The translations under genes and the position numbers were made by a program. The notes below the pieces were generated by a model. It did no database searches, was not told where the DNA came from, and saw only the letters and a list, made by a program, of their open reading frames with translations. DNA of 64,000 bases. Source: Raffaelea ambrosiae. Its lineage: Eukaryota; Ascomycota; Sordariomycetes; Ophiostomatales; Ophiostomataceae. The DNA is taken from the NCBI GenBank assembly GCA_002778195.1, contig PCDI01000002.1, forward strand, positions 3,981,234 to 4,045,233, in the 5' to 3' direction. Of the stretch, positions 33,071-45,100 are shown piece after piece; position 1 is the first letter of the stretch, and each line of letters begins with the position of its first letter.

Positions 33071-34541
33071 ATGAAGGTACGTTTTCCTCTCATCTGCCAT
33101 GGATGACGTCGACAGCCTTGACGTTCCGCAGCGACAGCCGACAGACACCTTCTCGCCCCCCTCAACTTTGAGTGCTGACCTCTCCCATCTCCAGTTCATT
33201 CCGCTTCGCGATTTCGACATTGTCACAAGTTCCCTCAACTTCGACACGCCCGATTGCCACGTTACCGGCGGTTGCGATCTCTACACCACCAAGGCCGCCG
33301 GCTCTGACAAGAAACTGTACAAGGACATTGACAAGTCGCTCGAGTCGCAGCATGCCGCCCTCCTCAAGCTCGGCGCGAGCCTGAGCCCACCAGAGCGCGA
33401 GGAACTCGCCGCCAGCCACAACCTCTCGCGGTCCAGTCCCTTTGGCAACCTAGCCGAGATCTCCAGCCGCCGCACCTTCGCCTACCTCATTGCCACGCTG
33501 AACGCATCCCATCCCGACTACGACTTCTCGCACGTCCTGCGGCCTGCGGATTTCCATCGCGAGCGCAACCTGCGCAAGGTCATGAGCACCATCGATAGCA
33601 CCCTCAGCAACGTGCGGCCGCCTTCGCTGGCCATGGAGACATCCTTTGGCTCGACATCGGGCGCGTCCGTGGCGTCGTCGGCCTCGGCTGCATCGACATC
33701 ACCGCTCTGGGGTCCGCAAATGTGGGCCATGATTAACAAGGAAATGCGCTTGCAGGACTGCGGCGTCTTCTCATACCACCCAGCCGATAACCCGTTTGAT
33801 GAAGAGGACGGCGCCATTTGGTCCATGCATTACTTCTTCTTCAGCAAGGCGCTCAAGCGCGTCGCCTACCTGTACGTCCGCGCAGTCCCCATCATGGGCC
33901 ACAGCCCACAGCTCGCCCCGCGTCTCGTCCAGCGTCGCATGTCACACCAGTACGCAATGGGTTCATCCATTGCCATTGGTGGTGGCCGGTCCCGACTGGC
34001 GCACCGTCGTGGCAGCCGGGGTAGCCGTGCGTCAATAGGCACTGCTAGCTACAGTTTCAAGGACGATGAGCTTGCCACGAGCGCCATGGGCAGCAGTCCG
34101 CTGCTATCGTCATCCGTAACCAAACGGTCTGGCATGGACATAGAGGGAGCATCATCGGGCAACAAGCGCGCACGGTATTGGCTGGGCGACCAGTTTGCCG
34201 ATCGCCTGATGTCGCCGGTTGACGACGATGATGAGGATATGGACGACGTCCTGCTGTGGAGTCGCGAGGACGACAGCGACGATGACAACTACTTTGCCGG
34301 CGACGGCGGCTTCATGGATGACGACGATGTCAGCCTGGCCGGCATATCCATGGACGAAGAGGAGGAGGAGGAGGAAGAGGAAGACGAAAAGGAGGTCAGC
34401 AGAAACAACAGCATTCTCAACATCAAGAATGCGAATAGCAACCCCATAAACGCCACTGGTAGCCAAAGCAAAGGTATCGAGAACCGGAAAGGCCCGGTCC
34501 GAGCTATGAGCGAGGACATTGCCGCTAGGATGGACATGTAA
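33071..34541 (+). CDS. MAF1: Maf1, negative regulator of RNA polymerase III
   Basis: Represses Pol III transcription of tRNA and 5S genes under nutrient limitation and stress, shuttling to the nucleus when dephosphorylated. Exon 1 is only ATG AAG (33071-33076). An intron GTACGT...CTCCAG (33077-33194) leads to exon 2, giving MKFIPLRDFDIVTSSLNF, the canonical Maf1 start, and 450 residues in total. Family segments visible are CDLYTTKAAGSDKKLYK, RRTFAYLIATLNASHPDYDFS, LWGPQMWAMINKEMRLQDCGVFSY and FFSKALKRVAYLYVR. A Ser-rich, basic linker (about residues 250-330, RSRLAHRRGSRGS) could carry phosphorylation and nuclear localisation signals, as in other fungal Maf1 proteins. A long Asp/Glu tail with nine Glu in a row follows. 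The intron is itself open in the exon 2 frame and contains an ATG at 33099. Confidence 0.97.
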
Positions 34542-35382
34542 GGGGGATGGGAGAGGTTACGGACGGGATGCATGGGCTACGCAAAGGTGCAGGTGCATAT
34601 CGAGACTGGATCTTGGTCTTTGTTCTCTGTTGATTTGTTTCTCGGCTCTTTTGTCTTTGCTTCGTTTGCTTTCTTGCACTTTTGTTTACAGGCTTCTTTG
34701 TCTGTCTTTCATTGCAACTTGTGTGGCTTTTTCTATTCAGATTCGGGTTGAGGGCGTTGACAGTAGGAGGGGCATGACCGGACCGGCGGGGCTGGGTTGG
34801 GGAGTTTGCTTTTGTTATGCAGTGCGGTCTCCGCAAATGAATTTGTACTTCTTCCATCGTCGCATCGATTCACACCATTAAAGCAGGAACTAAAGATCGG
34901 GGGGGAAAAGAAGCTGTTTCAGGACTTGTAGGACCTGTCAACAGCTACCAAGAGGTTGGCAGATGCCTGCTTCCTCAGAATGCAACGAAATTGACGTGAC
35001 CACTGCCGTTGTATAACTACTGCGTGTTGTTGAATAGGCCTTGCCCAGAAATACCGACCCACAGAGACATCGGGCCGCACGGCGATAGCTCCCCGTTGAA
35101 GACGTTCAATCAGCCTAGGCTTGTTCAACCCAGCTCGTAATAGCAGTGCGTTATAGTCAAAATGCACTGTGTACATCATGATAATTTGGCCCGATAAGGA
35201 TATCATCACAGTGCAGAATACTGTCCCCGCACCCCAGCTTCCGCAGAATCGTCAAAATAGCTTCAACATTGGGCTCCATCTCCAGCGGCGAAACCCATCC
35301 AACCCGGTCAGGGTCCTGTTTCCCGCGCAATACACTGGCCGCGGCACATCCGTCAAGAGGATCCGGTTGCGAACTCACAACC
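34542..35382. other. Intergenic spacer between MAF1 and CCZ1
   Basis: 3' flank of MAF1 and promoter of the gene at 35383. No supported gene; open frames on both strands are short. Confidence 0.55.
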
Positions 35383-38300
35383 ATGGCTGCCATAGCCACG
35401 GGCTCGGCCGATGGCTCGGGCGGCACTGCTGGCGCTGCTGCTGCTCCGGCTGTCGTCCCCGCCCAGCTCGGCTTCCTCGCCATCTACAACCCCAGCCTCG
35501 GCACCACCGACGAGACCTTGGAGGATCAGATTGTATACTACGCCTCTGGGACGGCCGATGAAGAGAGAGGCAGCAGCAAAGGCCGAAGCCATCGACACCG
35601 CCACCGACACCAGCGCTCGGCTTCCTCGACCTCATCCTCGACCTCCTCGACTCTCGTGTCCTCCGCCTCGGCGCGCAACGAGCGCCTGCGCCACATCGGC
35701 CTGGCCCAGGGCATGGTCGCCTTTGGCAAGAGCTTCTCGGGCAACCAGTCGGTCGACACGATCGACACGGACAAGACGCGGGTAGTCCTGCACGAGCTGG
35801 AGCCAGGCTGGTGGATTTTGGCTGTATGTTCACACACAAAAATATCACGATGGATCTCCTCTCTCATCCTTTACTAACAAACCCAAGTCGGTCGACCTGA
35901 CCCGACTGCCGGTAGCGTCATCGGCTACGGGAGACTCCGCTTCCGCGTCCACAGCCAACACCACCACCACATCCTCCTCCTCCATAGAGTACTCCTCCCG
36001 CGAAGTCAAACCCGCCGCCCTTCTCCTCCAGGACCTCCTCCGTGCGCACGCCGTCTTTCTTCTGCACCACGATATCTCCCTCGCCGCCCTCTTCGCCCGT
36101 GTCACCCCGCGCTCTCGGTTTACCTCCCTGCTTGCCCGCTACTGGGACGTCTTTCTGTCGTCCTGGTCTGTCCTGCTGCACGGCAATCCCGTGCGCGATG
36201 TCCTGCCCGGCCTGCGCATGGCCGCCTGTGGCGAGCTGGGCATCGGTGTCGGCGAGGAGGACCGCGGCAGTGGTGAGCGCGAGGTGCTTGAGGGGATTGT
36301 GGAGCAGACGGACGGGCTGGTGGACCTGGTCGTGTGCAAGTTTGGAGACGAGGAGAAGACCATGAAGGAGGATAAGGGCAAAGATGATCAAGAAGATGGC
36401 AAAGACGATAGAGACGGCGGTCGGGACGAAGAAAAAGAAGAAGAAGACACCGAAGACGACGACGACGACGACGACGACAAAGATGACCCGTGGCTGGGCA
36501 CGGGCAGGTCCCTGGGAGCCGAGGACGGAGCCATCTTCCTGGGTGTAGGGGCCGTCTCGCGGCCGTCGCTACGGACACTCACCTACTGGCTCGAGGATGT
36601 CTACACTTGGGGTCTAGATGCCTACGGGCTCTTTGACAACCCGTCCGCGCCACGGCCACCGCCACCACCGAGGGGACCGGCGAAGCGGCGTAAGAAGCCG
36701 ACAGCAGCAGCAGCAGCAGCAGTGTCCGCCATGGGGAGCATATCCGAGCAGCCATCGTCTCCGCCGTCGACGACGACGTCGTCAACCGAGCTTCCACGGA
36801 CCCAGCAGTCGCAAGCGCTGCCATCGCAAAGAAGACGGTCAAAATCACAGCAAAGACCACAGCAGGCATCGTCTTCATCTTCTTCTCCTCCGCCACTTCT
36901 TCCTCCACCCCCCGTCACGCAACTGGCCCGACGGTCCAAACCAATGCCGGTCCTCGCGCCAGCGTCCAACCCTCCGGGCGATGGCACCACCGCCGCGTCG
37001 GCGTCACCAGACAGCAGTGGTGCCGTGGACAAATACATGTCCTACATGAAGCTGGGTTACGGCACCTACTGGAGTCTTACGGGCAGTGTTGGTGGCAGCA
37101 CCGATGGCCCTTCGAACGAGGCAACCACCAACAAGAAAGACAAGGCGTCGAAGAAGAAGAAACAGCGTGACACGAGAGACAAGCCTCGCAACATACCAAA
37201 AGATAGTGCGGGTCAGTATCTGATTGGGCTGGTGGAGGACGTGGCCGTGGACAGCAAGCAGAAGACCGCCGCCACGGCCGATGTGCACGAAGACGGTGCT
37301 GGTGCTGGTGGCGGCCATGGCGGCGGGTCATCAGCCAAGCCAGCCGGGGAGGCAAGCAAGGCAACAGAACACAAGACATATGCAGCAAGCATCCCGCCAC
37401 GGACCGTGGTAGTGGAACTGGCCAAGACAGAAGGAGGAGCAGGAGGAGAAACAGCTCGACCAGTATCCCAAGATACAATCAAAGGCTTCAAGGAAGAAAC
37501 CCAGACTGGCGAGGAAAATCCAACGACCAGCAACGAAGGACATGCCAACCCTCTGTCTGTGGTTGCGAGAGAACAAGACGACGCAAACGCAGACGCAAAC
37601 GCAAGCGCAAGCGTACACTTGTCGAAAACAGAAAAACTTCGGCTTGTCGTCTATGCCAAGAGACCCTTCCTGTGTGCTTTTCTGTTCCGGCAACGGCCCG
37701 ACCAGGGCGGCCGCCAGGCGGAGGACCACACACCCCTCAACGACTACGACGAGAAGGAGGCCCAGCTGCAGGTTCTCCTCCGCCAACAGCTGTCCGTCCT
37801 GCACAAGCCCCTGCTCCACTCCACCGCGCACCGCCCGGACATGCCCAACTCGGCGTCGGGCGCCGAAGCCCTGCTGGCCGCCACCGCGTCCGCACTCGGG
37901 ACCGCCGCTGCCGGCAGCAGCTACGACCTCATCTGGGACCCGCTGGCGCTGACGATCCACTCCACCATTCCCAACATTCCCGAGCCGTGGCCGCTGCACG
38001 TGGCGACGACCGGTCGCGGCAGCAGCAGCAGCAGCAGCAGCAACGCCAAAAAGAAGAACGTCCGCCCACGCAGTACGTCGCTTTCTTCTTTCGTGCCGAC
38101 GGCGCCGGCATGGTCCCGCGTCGAGGCTCTCAACACGCACATGCAGATCCTCCACCTGTACACAGCCACGCGGGCCAACCCGTCCGAGCTGGAGCGGACA
38201 TGCAAGACCAGCCGGGCGTGGTGGATCGTCTGGAACCGGGTGGTGGAGCGGTCCGGCGGAGGACATGTGGACGCACAGTCACAGTCGGGCAGCGCACCAG

Positions 38301-38704
38301 GCTCGGCAGGCTCGGCGGCGGCAGGCTCGGCATCGCCAGGCAGTGGTGGCAAGACTCAACCGCCCACAGACGCTCAAGACGACGATGGTGGCAGCGACGA
38401 TGACGGTGACCGCCTCAGTGCCCATAGTGGCAGCACGATCGGCGATCTACCCGGACAGTACCTGCTGTCGGGAGCCGGCCCGGACACATACGTCGTCACC
38501 AAAGAGATCTTTCTGATCCGGCGGGCCAGTGACCACGCCGACATTCGGCGGTCGTCTGTTCGCTCCCTCAGCTCCACCTACCCGGACAGCACAGACGGTG
38601 GTGGCGGCGGAGCAGGATGGACAGACGGGGCGAGCCGGCTAGCGCAGGGCATCAGTGGCGACACGAAACGCTATCTAGAAGGCCTTCTGAGCTTGAATCG
38701 ATGA
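35383..38704 (+). CDS. CCZ1: Ccz1, subunit of the Mon1-Ccz1 Rab7/Ypt7 GEF
   Basis: Partner of Mon1 in the guanine-nucleotide exchange factor that activates Ypt7/Rab7 for late-endosome, autophagosome and vacuole fusion. Exon 1 is 35383-35823 and exon 2 is 35888-38704, across a 64-bp intron (GTATGT...CCAAG), giving 1085 residues. The N-terminal longin-like domain is clear: LGFLAIYNPSLGTTDETLEDQIVYYAS, then GLAQGMVAFGKSF and VVLHELEPGWWILASVDLTRLP. A second conserved part near 37630-38240 has LRLVVYAKRPFLCAFLF, LHKPLLHSTAHRPDM, YDLIWDPLALTIHSTIPNIPE and RAWWIVWNRVVE. Long acidic (about 36360-36490) and Ser/Thr/Pro-rich insertions make it longer than yeast Ccz1, as usual in filamentous fungi. The ATG was chosen because the longin domain starts about 25 residues later. 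Confidence 0.92.
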
Positions 38705-39031
38705 GAGCAGTACTCAGTATTCGTACCTATTAGATGAATACCCCAACCCCCTTTGCAGACAGCCCTCCAATGATATAAAATCGTATTATACATCTGTGTC
38801 GTAAAAAAACATGTGAACCCCAAACTTCGCAGAGGAGCGTGTATCACTGCGGCTGCCCTCTTCTAATTGTGTCTTTTTCATGCCCAAAGTGCCAACAAAA
38901 GCCCATCTGGCTCTCTTTTTGTCTTCTTTCTAACGACTGTCGACACAGAGCCCCAATGCCACCAAGGACGATCGGCGCTGTTTCGTTCATAATCCTGATT
39001 TTTCGTCATCTCACCTCCTTCTATTGCATCA
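38705..39031. other. Convergent 3' spacer
   Basis: Spacer between convergent genes. The 12-bp string CTATTGCATCAC is repeated at the end of the minus-strand gene (39021-39043). No other feature is seen. Confidence 0.6.
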
Positions 39032-39948
39032 CTATTGCATCACTTCCGACGGATCCAGGGTGTCTGATACATTTCTACTGCAAGTACACATTTCGGCGGT
39101 CTCGCCGCAAAGAAAACAGAACTGCTGTCCGCAAAGCAGGCATTCCATCTCCGTGCAGCCACCAGAGAGGCGTTCAGTGGGCGTTCGGCAACGAGGACTG
39201 CAAAAATGATGCGTGAGAAGAGGGTAAAAATGATCAGGACAGCATATAAAAGGACTGACCATGGCATGAGTCCTTGTTGACTCATGGAGTCGATCAGTGC
39301 CTGGTCATGATGCACGTTGGGCCTCGTGCAATATGGGATAGGCCGGCCTCCGTTTGCTTGTATAATCTGCTCGGGTGTGTCCTCTCCCCGGGCTACCTGC
39401 CCCTCCAGCATACTCTGCACCTCCCTTCGACCGCGGTCGTGGTCCGTGTCGTAGAGTCCGCCGCAGTACTGACACACAGTGGCGCTACAGAGTCGACAGA
39501 TTCGGGGGTATCTCAACAACTCTGGTCCTCGGTTTCCGGTGGATCCGGCATCGTCGCCGTCGTCGTCCCACACATTCCCCATGTATGCAGCACACGCCGG
39601 CCTGGGACAGTAGAGGGGTCCCTTGTCAGCATGCTCCCTGCATCGCCAGAGTAGGGCCTTCTGCTCGTCGGGCGACAACAGACGACTCATCGTTGTCTGG
39701 TTCACAAGTGGGTCGGGCCATGGTTCGGAACAGCATGTGACGGGGTGGTAAAACGGGAGACGATCGATGGCATGCCGGAACCAGCCCTGGATGCAAGTAT
39801 AGCAGTAGATCACCTGGCAGGAATAACAGCGGAATGCTCCCTGCAAAACAAAAACGCCATTTTGCCAGTAAGGTTCTCCACAGAGTTTGCAGACGTCCTG
39901 TAGCGAGACATATGTGTCTGTCGGAATGGCGGGCTGCGTCGTTTCCAT
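39032..39948 (-). CDS. RBR-like (RING-IBR-RING2) zinc-finger protein
   Basis: Exon 1 is 39948-39260 and exon 2 is 39197-39032, joined across a 62-bp intron (GTCAGT...TTGCAG) in phase, giving 284 residues from METTQPA. RING1-like cysteines: CKLCGEPYW...FRCYSCQVIYCYTC...VTCC. IBR-like: YCPRPACAAYMG...RICRLCSATVCQYCGGLYD. RING2-like: PCPRCRTPTERLSGGCTEMECLLCGQQFCFLCG. The Cys in GGC takes the place of the catalytic Cys of RBR ubiquitin ligases. The usual neighbouring Asn-His is Thr-Glu, so catalysis by the normal mechanism is in doubt. A ubiquitin-ligase role is inferred from the domain order. The start is uncertain: the frame extends upstream to 40173 and an AG near 39968 could be a splice acceptor, so a further 5' exon is possible. 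Confidence 0.78.
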
Positions 39949-41219
39949 GATGCTGGAGCGCTGATATTTTGGGGGGGAGGGGCACGTACGCTGAACAGAA
40001 GATATTGTGAGGAACGCTTCAATAAGAAGAGGATGCAACGCGAGAACAAGATGGGTAAACAATGGTCGACGAGAACGAAATGTAAGCCGTAACTGACTGT
40101 GTGTGCCTACGCTGCGTCCGGCAAGTGCGAGCGTGGCTTCCGTCGTGCCTTCCTCGTGTTGTCTATTCCCCATGTTGTGCCTGCTCTTCCAGTACTACTC
40201 GCTGTCTGTGACTACACGGCAAGTGGCTTCGTTACATGGGCTGTCGAGGAGCAGCAAAGGAAGGAGCCAATGGAAGAATACCATTGGCATGGGCATCGAA
40301 CACTATGCCAGAGACATGCACATTGGGCAAGAGAAAAACATGTATCCCAGGTCATAACAATGTTATTTTTATACATTTTTGGTGCAAAATGCATTTGTAT
40401 ATGACGATATCCCTATATATATCCCCTATCCGTGTTTCCTGTAGTCTCCCCCATTGAGCGCCGACCAAAAGAAAAAGTTTGGTTTGAAAAATTGCGAGAC
40501 TCTTTCCTGGCTTGTTGCATTCGGAGCTCGTATGCCTTGCTGATGCTTTTCTTGTGTTTGTCGTGCCATCCCACCATCCTCGTTTGATACCAGGATAATG
40601 GGAAGAAAAGAAATGGGAGAAATGCCATGTCATAGCATCGCTCGCGACGCGTTGGGGTGGTTTGTCATGAAAAAAAAGCTCTACCCTCCATACATGGAGG
40701 CGTTGTATATACACGCGTGTGAAGCCAAACATATATATAAACCCTCGATGAATGCATTGGATGTTTGCCGAAGTGTTTTCTGCGTGTGTGTATGTGTGTG
40801 AGAGGCGGTATCTGGACGACACAGAGCTCTCGCCTGGGAGCCGGTCCATGATACCAGAAACAGAAATGAACGTGGGAAATTTTTTTTTTTGCTGAGCAAA
40901 AAAAAAAGCAGGATCTACTGCTTGAAATTTTGAAGCACACACACGTACACACGAGAGTTTTGCTGAGCAAAAAAAGGGTGAGAAAAAGAATATATAAAAA
41001 CAAGAGAAATGAAGTGAAGTAAAGTGACGTGAACCAGCGACAAGTAGTTGAACATAAAAAACAAAAAACAGTAGAGATACAGACCCAACAAGGGAAGAGA
41101 GAACAGCTCAGCTCACAGAGCTATAGCCGCCTTTGTTTGATTTTCTTTTCTTGTTCTTCCAATGTTGAGCATAAGTTTTTTGGAGGGGTTTCCAATGTTT
41201 TTTATTCTTTGCCAACCAT
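39949..41219. other. Intergenic region with simple repeats
   Basis: Lies between the start of the RBR-like gene and the 3' end of the RlpA-like gene, both on the minus strand. It contains TATATA strings near 40411-40419 and 40728-40739, a (TG)n run near 40783-40801 and poly-A/T runs near 40880-40910. No gene is supported. Confidence 0.55.
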
Positions 41220-42104
41220 TTACTCGTTGAAGTACCACTCGACGGTGCCGCGGCCCAGTCCAAGGTCGTCAAAGATCTCCTCGAAGACCTTCTCGCTGAC
41301 GTCAATGGCGCCGTAGGCGCAGCCCATGCACTTGTCGCGGACAGTGGCCGTGGTGGTGTGGCCGTTGGCCTTGATGGTGATGGTCTTGCCGCACATGGGG
41401 TTGCTGTTGGACAGGTCGCCCATCTGCACGACATTGATGGCCACAATGTTGTCTGTCAGGTCCTTGCCGCTGTCGTCGAAGCCGCAGGCACCCGTAGCCA
41501 AGGTGTAGTAGGTCATGTCACCAGTGAAGGTTGAGCCGGAGCCGCTCGAGGCCGCCGAGCTGGTAGCTGCGGCCGCCGAAGTGGTCGGGGTGGTGGTCTC
41601 AACAGGCGTGGTGGACGTGGTAGGCTCGGCCACGGGGGTGGTGGTGGTGGGCTGGACCACGGGGGTGGTGGTGGTAGGCTGGGCCACGGAGGTGGTGGAC
41701 GTCGTCGTCGGCTTAGCCGCTGGGGTGGTGGTGGTGCTGGCGGTGGTGGCGGGCTCGGCCACGGGCGTGGTCGAGGTGGTAGTCTCAGCAGCCGGGGGGG
41801 TGTAGACGTGGGTGGATGTGGAGGCCACATGGACAGTGGTGGCAGCCGGCTCGGAGCTGTGCTGGAAGAACTGGCCGCCCAGGCTAGTGGACGAGGCAGC
41901 AACAACCGGGACGGTGGTGGTGGTGGCCGGCGAAGCCGCACCGGGGGTGATCAGGGTGGTCTGGGTGTAGTCGATGTACTCAGTGACCACGACGGTGTCC
42001 CACTCGGTCACCCACTCGGTGTAGTAGTCGCGCTTGTTCTTGTTGAGGGGGGCGGCGAGGGCCATCGAGGCCATGCCAAGGGTGAAAAACGTAGCAGTCT
42101 TCAT
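41220..42104 (-). CDS. Secreted RlpA/barwin-like (expansin-fold) protein
   Basis: 294 residues starting MKTATFFTLGMASMALAAP, a clear secretion signal with cleavage near Ala-Ala-Pro (residues 16-19). A dibasic KR follows, possibly a pro-peptide site. Residues about 60-195 are Thr/Pro/Ala/Val-rich tandem repeats of the PTTTTPV type, probably heavily O-mannosylated. The C-terminal 100 residues form a double-psi beta-barrel: GDMTYYTLATGACGFDD, then DNIVAINVVQMG, NPMCGKTITIKANG, ATVRDKCMGCAYGAIDVSEKVFEEI, and GTVEWYFNE. This pattern matches fungal RlpA-like/Asp f 7-type cell-wall proteins and loosened expansin domains. The conserved Asp and Cys residues of the fold are present. No C-terminal GPI signal is seen. 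It is expected in the wall or medium; enzymatic activity is unproven for the family. Confidence 0.92.
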   Translation of the reverse strand: MKTATFFTLGMASMALAAPLNKNKRDYYTEWVTEWDTVVVTEYIDYTQTTLITPGAASPATTTTVPVVAASSTSLGGQFFQHSSEPAATTVHVASTSTHVYTPPAAETTTSTTPVAEPATTASTTTTPAAKPTTTSTTSVAQPTTTTPVVQPTTTTPVAEPTTSTTPVETTTPTTSAAAATSSAASSGSGSTFTGDMTYYTLATGACGFDDSGKDLTDNIVAINVVQMGDLSNSNPMCGKTITIKANGHTTTATVRDKCMGCAYGAIDVSEKVFEEIFDDLGLGRGTVEWYFNE

Positions 42105-45100
42105 GGTGATGGGAATGCTGTTTATTCTGGGGAAGAGAAAAGAATGAAGCAGTTGGAACGTCAAAATTGAGAGCAGGTCAATCACAAAGGAAGGATATGC
42201 AAAGCGATATTGCGAAGTGTAAAGAGACTGGTGGATGAACCAAGAAAATGAGTTAGATACTCGTTTGTGAAGAAAAAGAAGGGACTGTAGAAAGATGCTG
42301 GTGAGAAGTGTTTTCTCAAAGGGTGAGCCTGCTCTGAAGGAATGAATGAGGCGACTGAACCGAGTAAAGGATCGAATGAGGGTTGAAGAGAACAAGAGAA
42401 AGAACGTGGATGCAGAACGAGGGGAGGTCTGCCTTTTTAATCTGAACTGCCTTCTTTGGGATAAGGGTTCACAAAGAGCACACCTCAAAGAGAAATGGAC
42501 CCCCCTGCCCCCCCTCCCCCCGGTCCAGGAGGAGGACAACACCGGCAAGGGGGTGTGGAGCCTTGACAGGAACACAAAAAGAGCTACGGTACATAGTGAG
42601 ACACATAGCAAAATACATAGTGCGATACATAGTGAGATACATAGTGAGATACATAGTGAGATACATAGTACATAGTACATAGTAACTAGTTACTACGAAG
42701 AATACTCGTATCTTACAGAAGGCCCATTCTCCCCACATGTGGTCCGGCGTCTGCCTTGTTTCTTGCTCGTTCTTTTGCTCTGCACACTGTACTCGTACGC
42801 CCGCCGTGTTTCTGCTGTTTTCTGGCTGCGAGCAACAAAGGCACCCGGAACCCAGGCAAGGGGGCCGAAAGGAGCCATTCTGGGAAAGAGCATAGTCAAT
42901 CATGGTTACTTGAAGAGGACGGCCATGGGATCCTCGTAGACATGTTCGGACGAACAGCGGACGAGTACCAACTATGGTCAGAAACCCTGTACTCGTACAT
43001 ACTCGTACTCGTACATGAGGCGGGTAGGAGGGCACGAGTCCACCAAAGAACAGGATCCAGGGGTCCAGGCAAGCGGACCAGAGTTAGGCTGACAGCGGCT
43101 CTTCCACTGCGCAAGTGGACCGGGCTGGCACCCACTGCCCGTGTGGTGTCCACATGCAGAGCACCTGAAAAGGAGGGCCCAGAGAGGAGGCGACGTCGTC
43201 CGAGAGTGCCAGCCATCGTCTTTGGGATCGTCTACATACAAAGTAGTAGGATCGCTCTAGGATCGTCTAGAAAATCAGACCAAAGAGGCGGACCCAGACG
43301 GGCATTAAAGTGGGGCTTCCAGGGGAAAGACGCTTCTGGCCGCTGATTGGCCACTCAGATTTTGGGCCAGCCAATCGGGGGTGCCAGGTGGACCGAGCGC
43401 AGAAAAGCAAACAAGAGCCCAAAGGAAAGAAGAAAGAAACAGCTCCTCTGCCGCGATTTTCAGGTACAAGCGCAGGGGGCTCGCACCACACACCACACAC
43501 ATAGCAAAAGCAAGCAGAGCCGGCCGAATACAACCGCAGAGCCACGGGTTCGGGAAGCGTAACTATTGTTTTATGAGAGCTTGGTTTCATTCGCATTCGC
43601 CCATTATTGGCCGAGACGGGCTTGCCCCCGCAAAGCGGACGTTTCTCAAACAGCCATCGACGGTACCTAGAATACATCCGCCGTAGTGACTAATAAGGTA
43701 TCCTCGTTTTGGTCATTACGTGTATCTGAGTTGCACAGCGTTAACCCAGACACAAACAACGGCATCCCGTCCGTCGTGCTAGCACGGCATCGAGGGATTT
43801 AGAGTGGGTGCAGAACAAAGACAAACAAAGAGGGCCAATGTTGCAGAAGGGCAAGTGACAAGCCGGCGGCCGCATATTGGCTCGCTAGCAGATGGAGGAG
43901 GAAAGAGAGAGAGAACCAGAGAAAGAGCAAAAGGAAGAAAACAGCGCAACGCCAACACCAACCAGCCTATGCAAGTCGTCGGCCAACCTTCCAAGACCGG
44001 GCAAAGCCACACATCACATGCATCTGTCCGAGTCAGAGCCACGCATCATCCATGTATCCAGCAAAAAGAGGACACCGAAAAGTGGACAGCGAGGGCAGAT
44101 GGCGCAATGTTGGCGCTACAAGTCCAGAGTATCTTACAAAGTATCTTCTGTCGAAGAAAACCGGCCGAAAAGGAGCGGCACAAAGAGAACCAACCGCCCA
44201 CAAAGACATGCAGCGCCATGCACAGGGGACTTGGCCCAACCTGCAGGAGGCATGCTGACGGAGAAAAAGAGAGGGGCGGCCCCAGGCTGGCAGAGTTTTC
44301 TCTCTCGCCCAGCCCGCCAGAAGGATGGCGTTCCTAGTCGTCCTTACAAAGCGCCCCTGTCCAGTGAAAAGCGAGCCCTCTGACAAGGAGAAGCCGCTAC
44401 AACAGACGCCATCTGCAGGCCGCCTGCACAAATCTGCAGGTGTGAGTGGGCTAGGGCATGGCGCTTTTGGGGGGTTGTTGTCCTTCCTTCTGTTTTTCCT
44501 TCCTTGCTACGGCGAAAAGGTCAATTAAAAAACTCAGACAACAAGCCCATATTTGAATTGGATTTTTTTTCTTCTTCAAAAAAAGGCCTCCACTGCAGGC
44601 CGCCCACCCACCGAGTCTCTTTCGGCGCACTGTGTTTCTCCAGCGAGACGCCCGGCGTGATTAGAGTTAGACTTGTGCAACACGCATAAAAGCCTAAGCG
44701 GCTTAAAGTATACTTTTATCATGACACCTACCAAATGGGGCACAAAGTCCATACAGGCCGTGTACTTTGGGGTCGCACTGTCTCACTCGTCCGGAGCACT
44801 GTATCTTACTATGTAGCGTTTGCGTCGCCTCCCCCGAGTCCTTCGTGGCCGCCAAAAAAAAAAACGGTTCAATAACGGCGCTTCAGAGGGGAAGGGAGCT
44901 CGGCCGGTCAGAACTTCTTCGGAGAAGGGTTTTTTTTTTCTTCAAGTCTTTGTTCTTGGTTCTTTGTTGGCTACGCCTCATTCCATCGCTAGTTCGCTCT
45001 ATTGCTCAATCGTTTCTTCATGGTCTTCTTTTCTGCAGCCCATTCTGACTCCTGTTTCGTTATGCGCCTTCTGTCGGTCAGACTCTTACGAGCACAAATG

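Noticed and set aside
35157..35483. 108-codon minus-strand frame over the CCZ1 start
   Set aside because: Half of it is the antisense of the CCZ1 longin region; no homology was recognised.
42591..42684. CRISPR-like array
   Set aside because: Units are 12 bp in direct tandem with no spacers, in a eukaryotic genome. It is a minisatellite.
43804..44383. Overlapping plus-strand frames of 163-177 codons
   Set aside because: Lys/Arg/Thr-rich with no codon bias and no motif; different frames are equally open.
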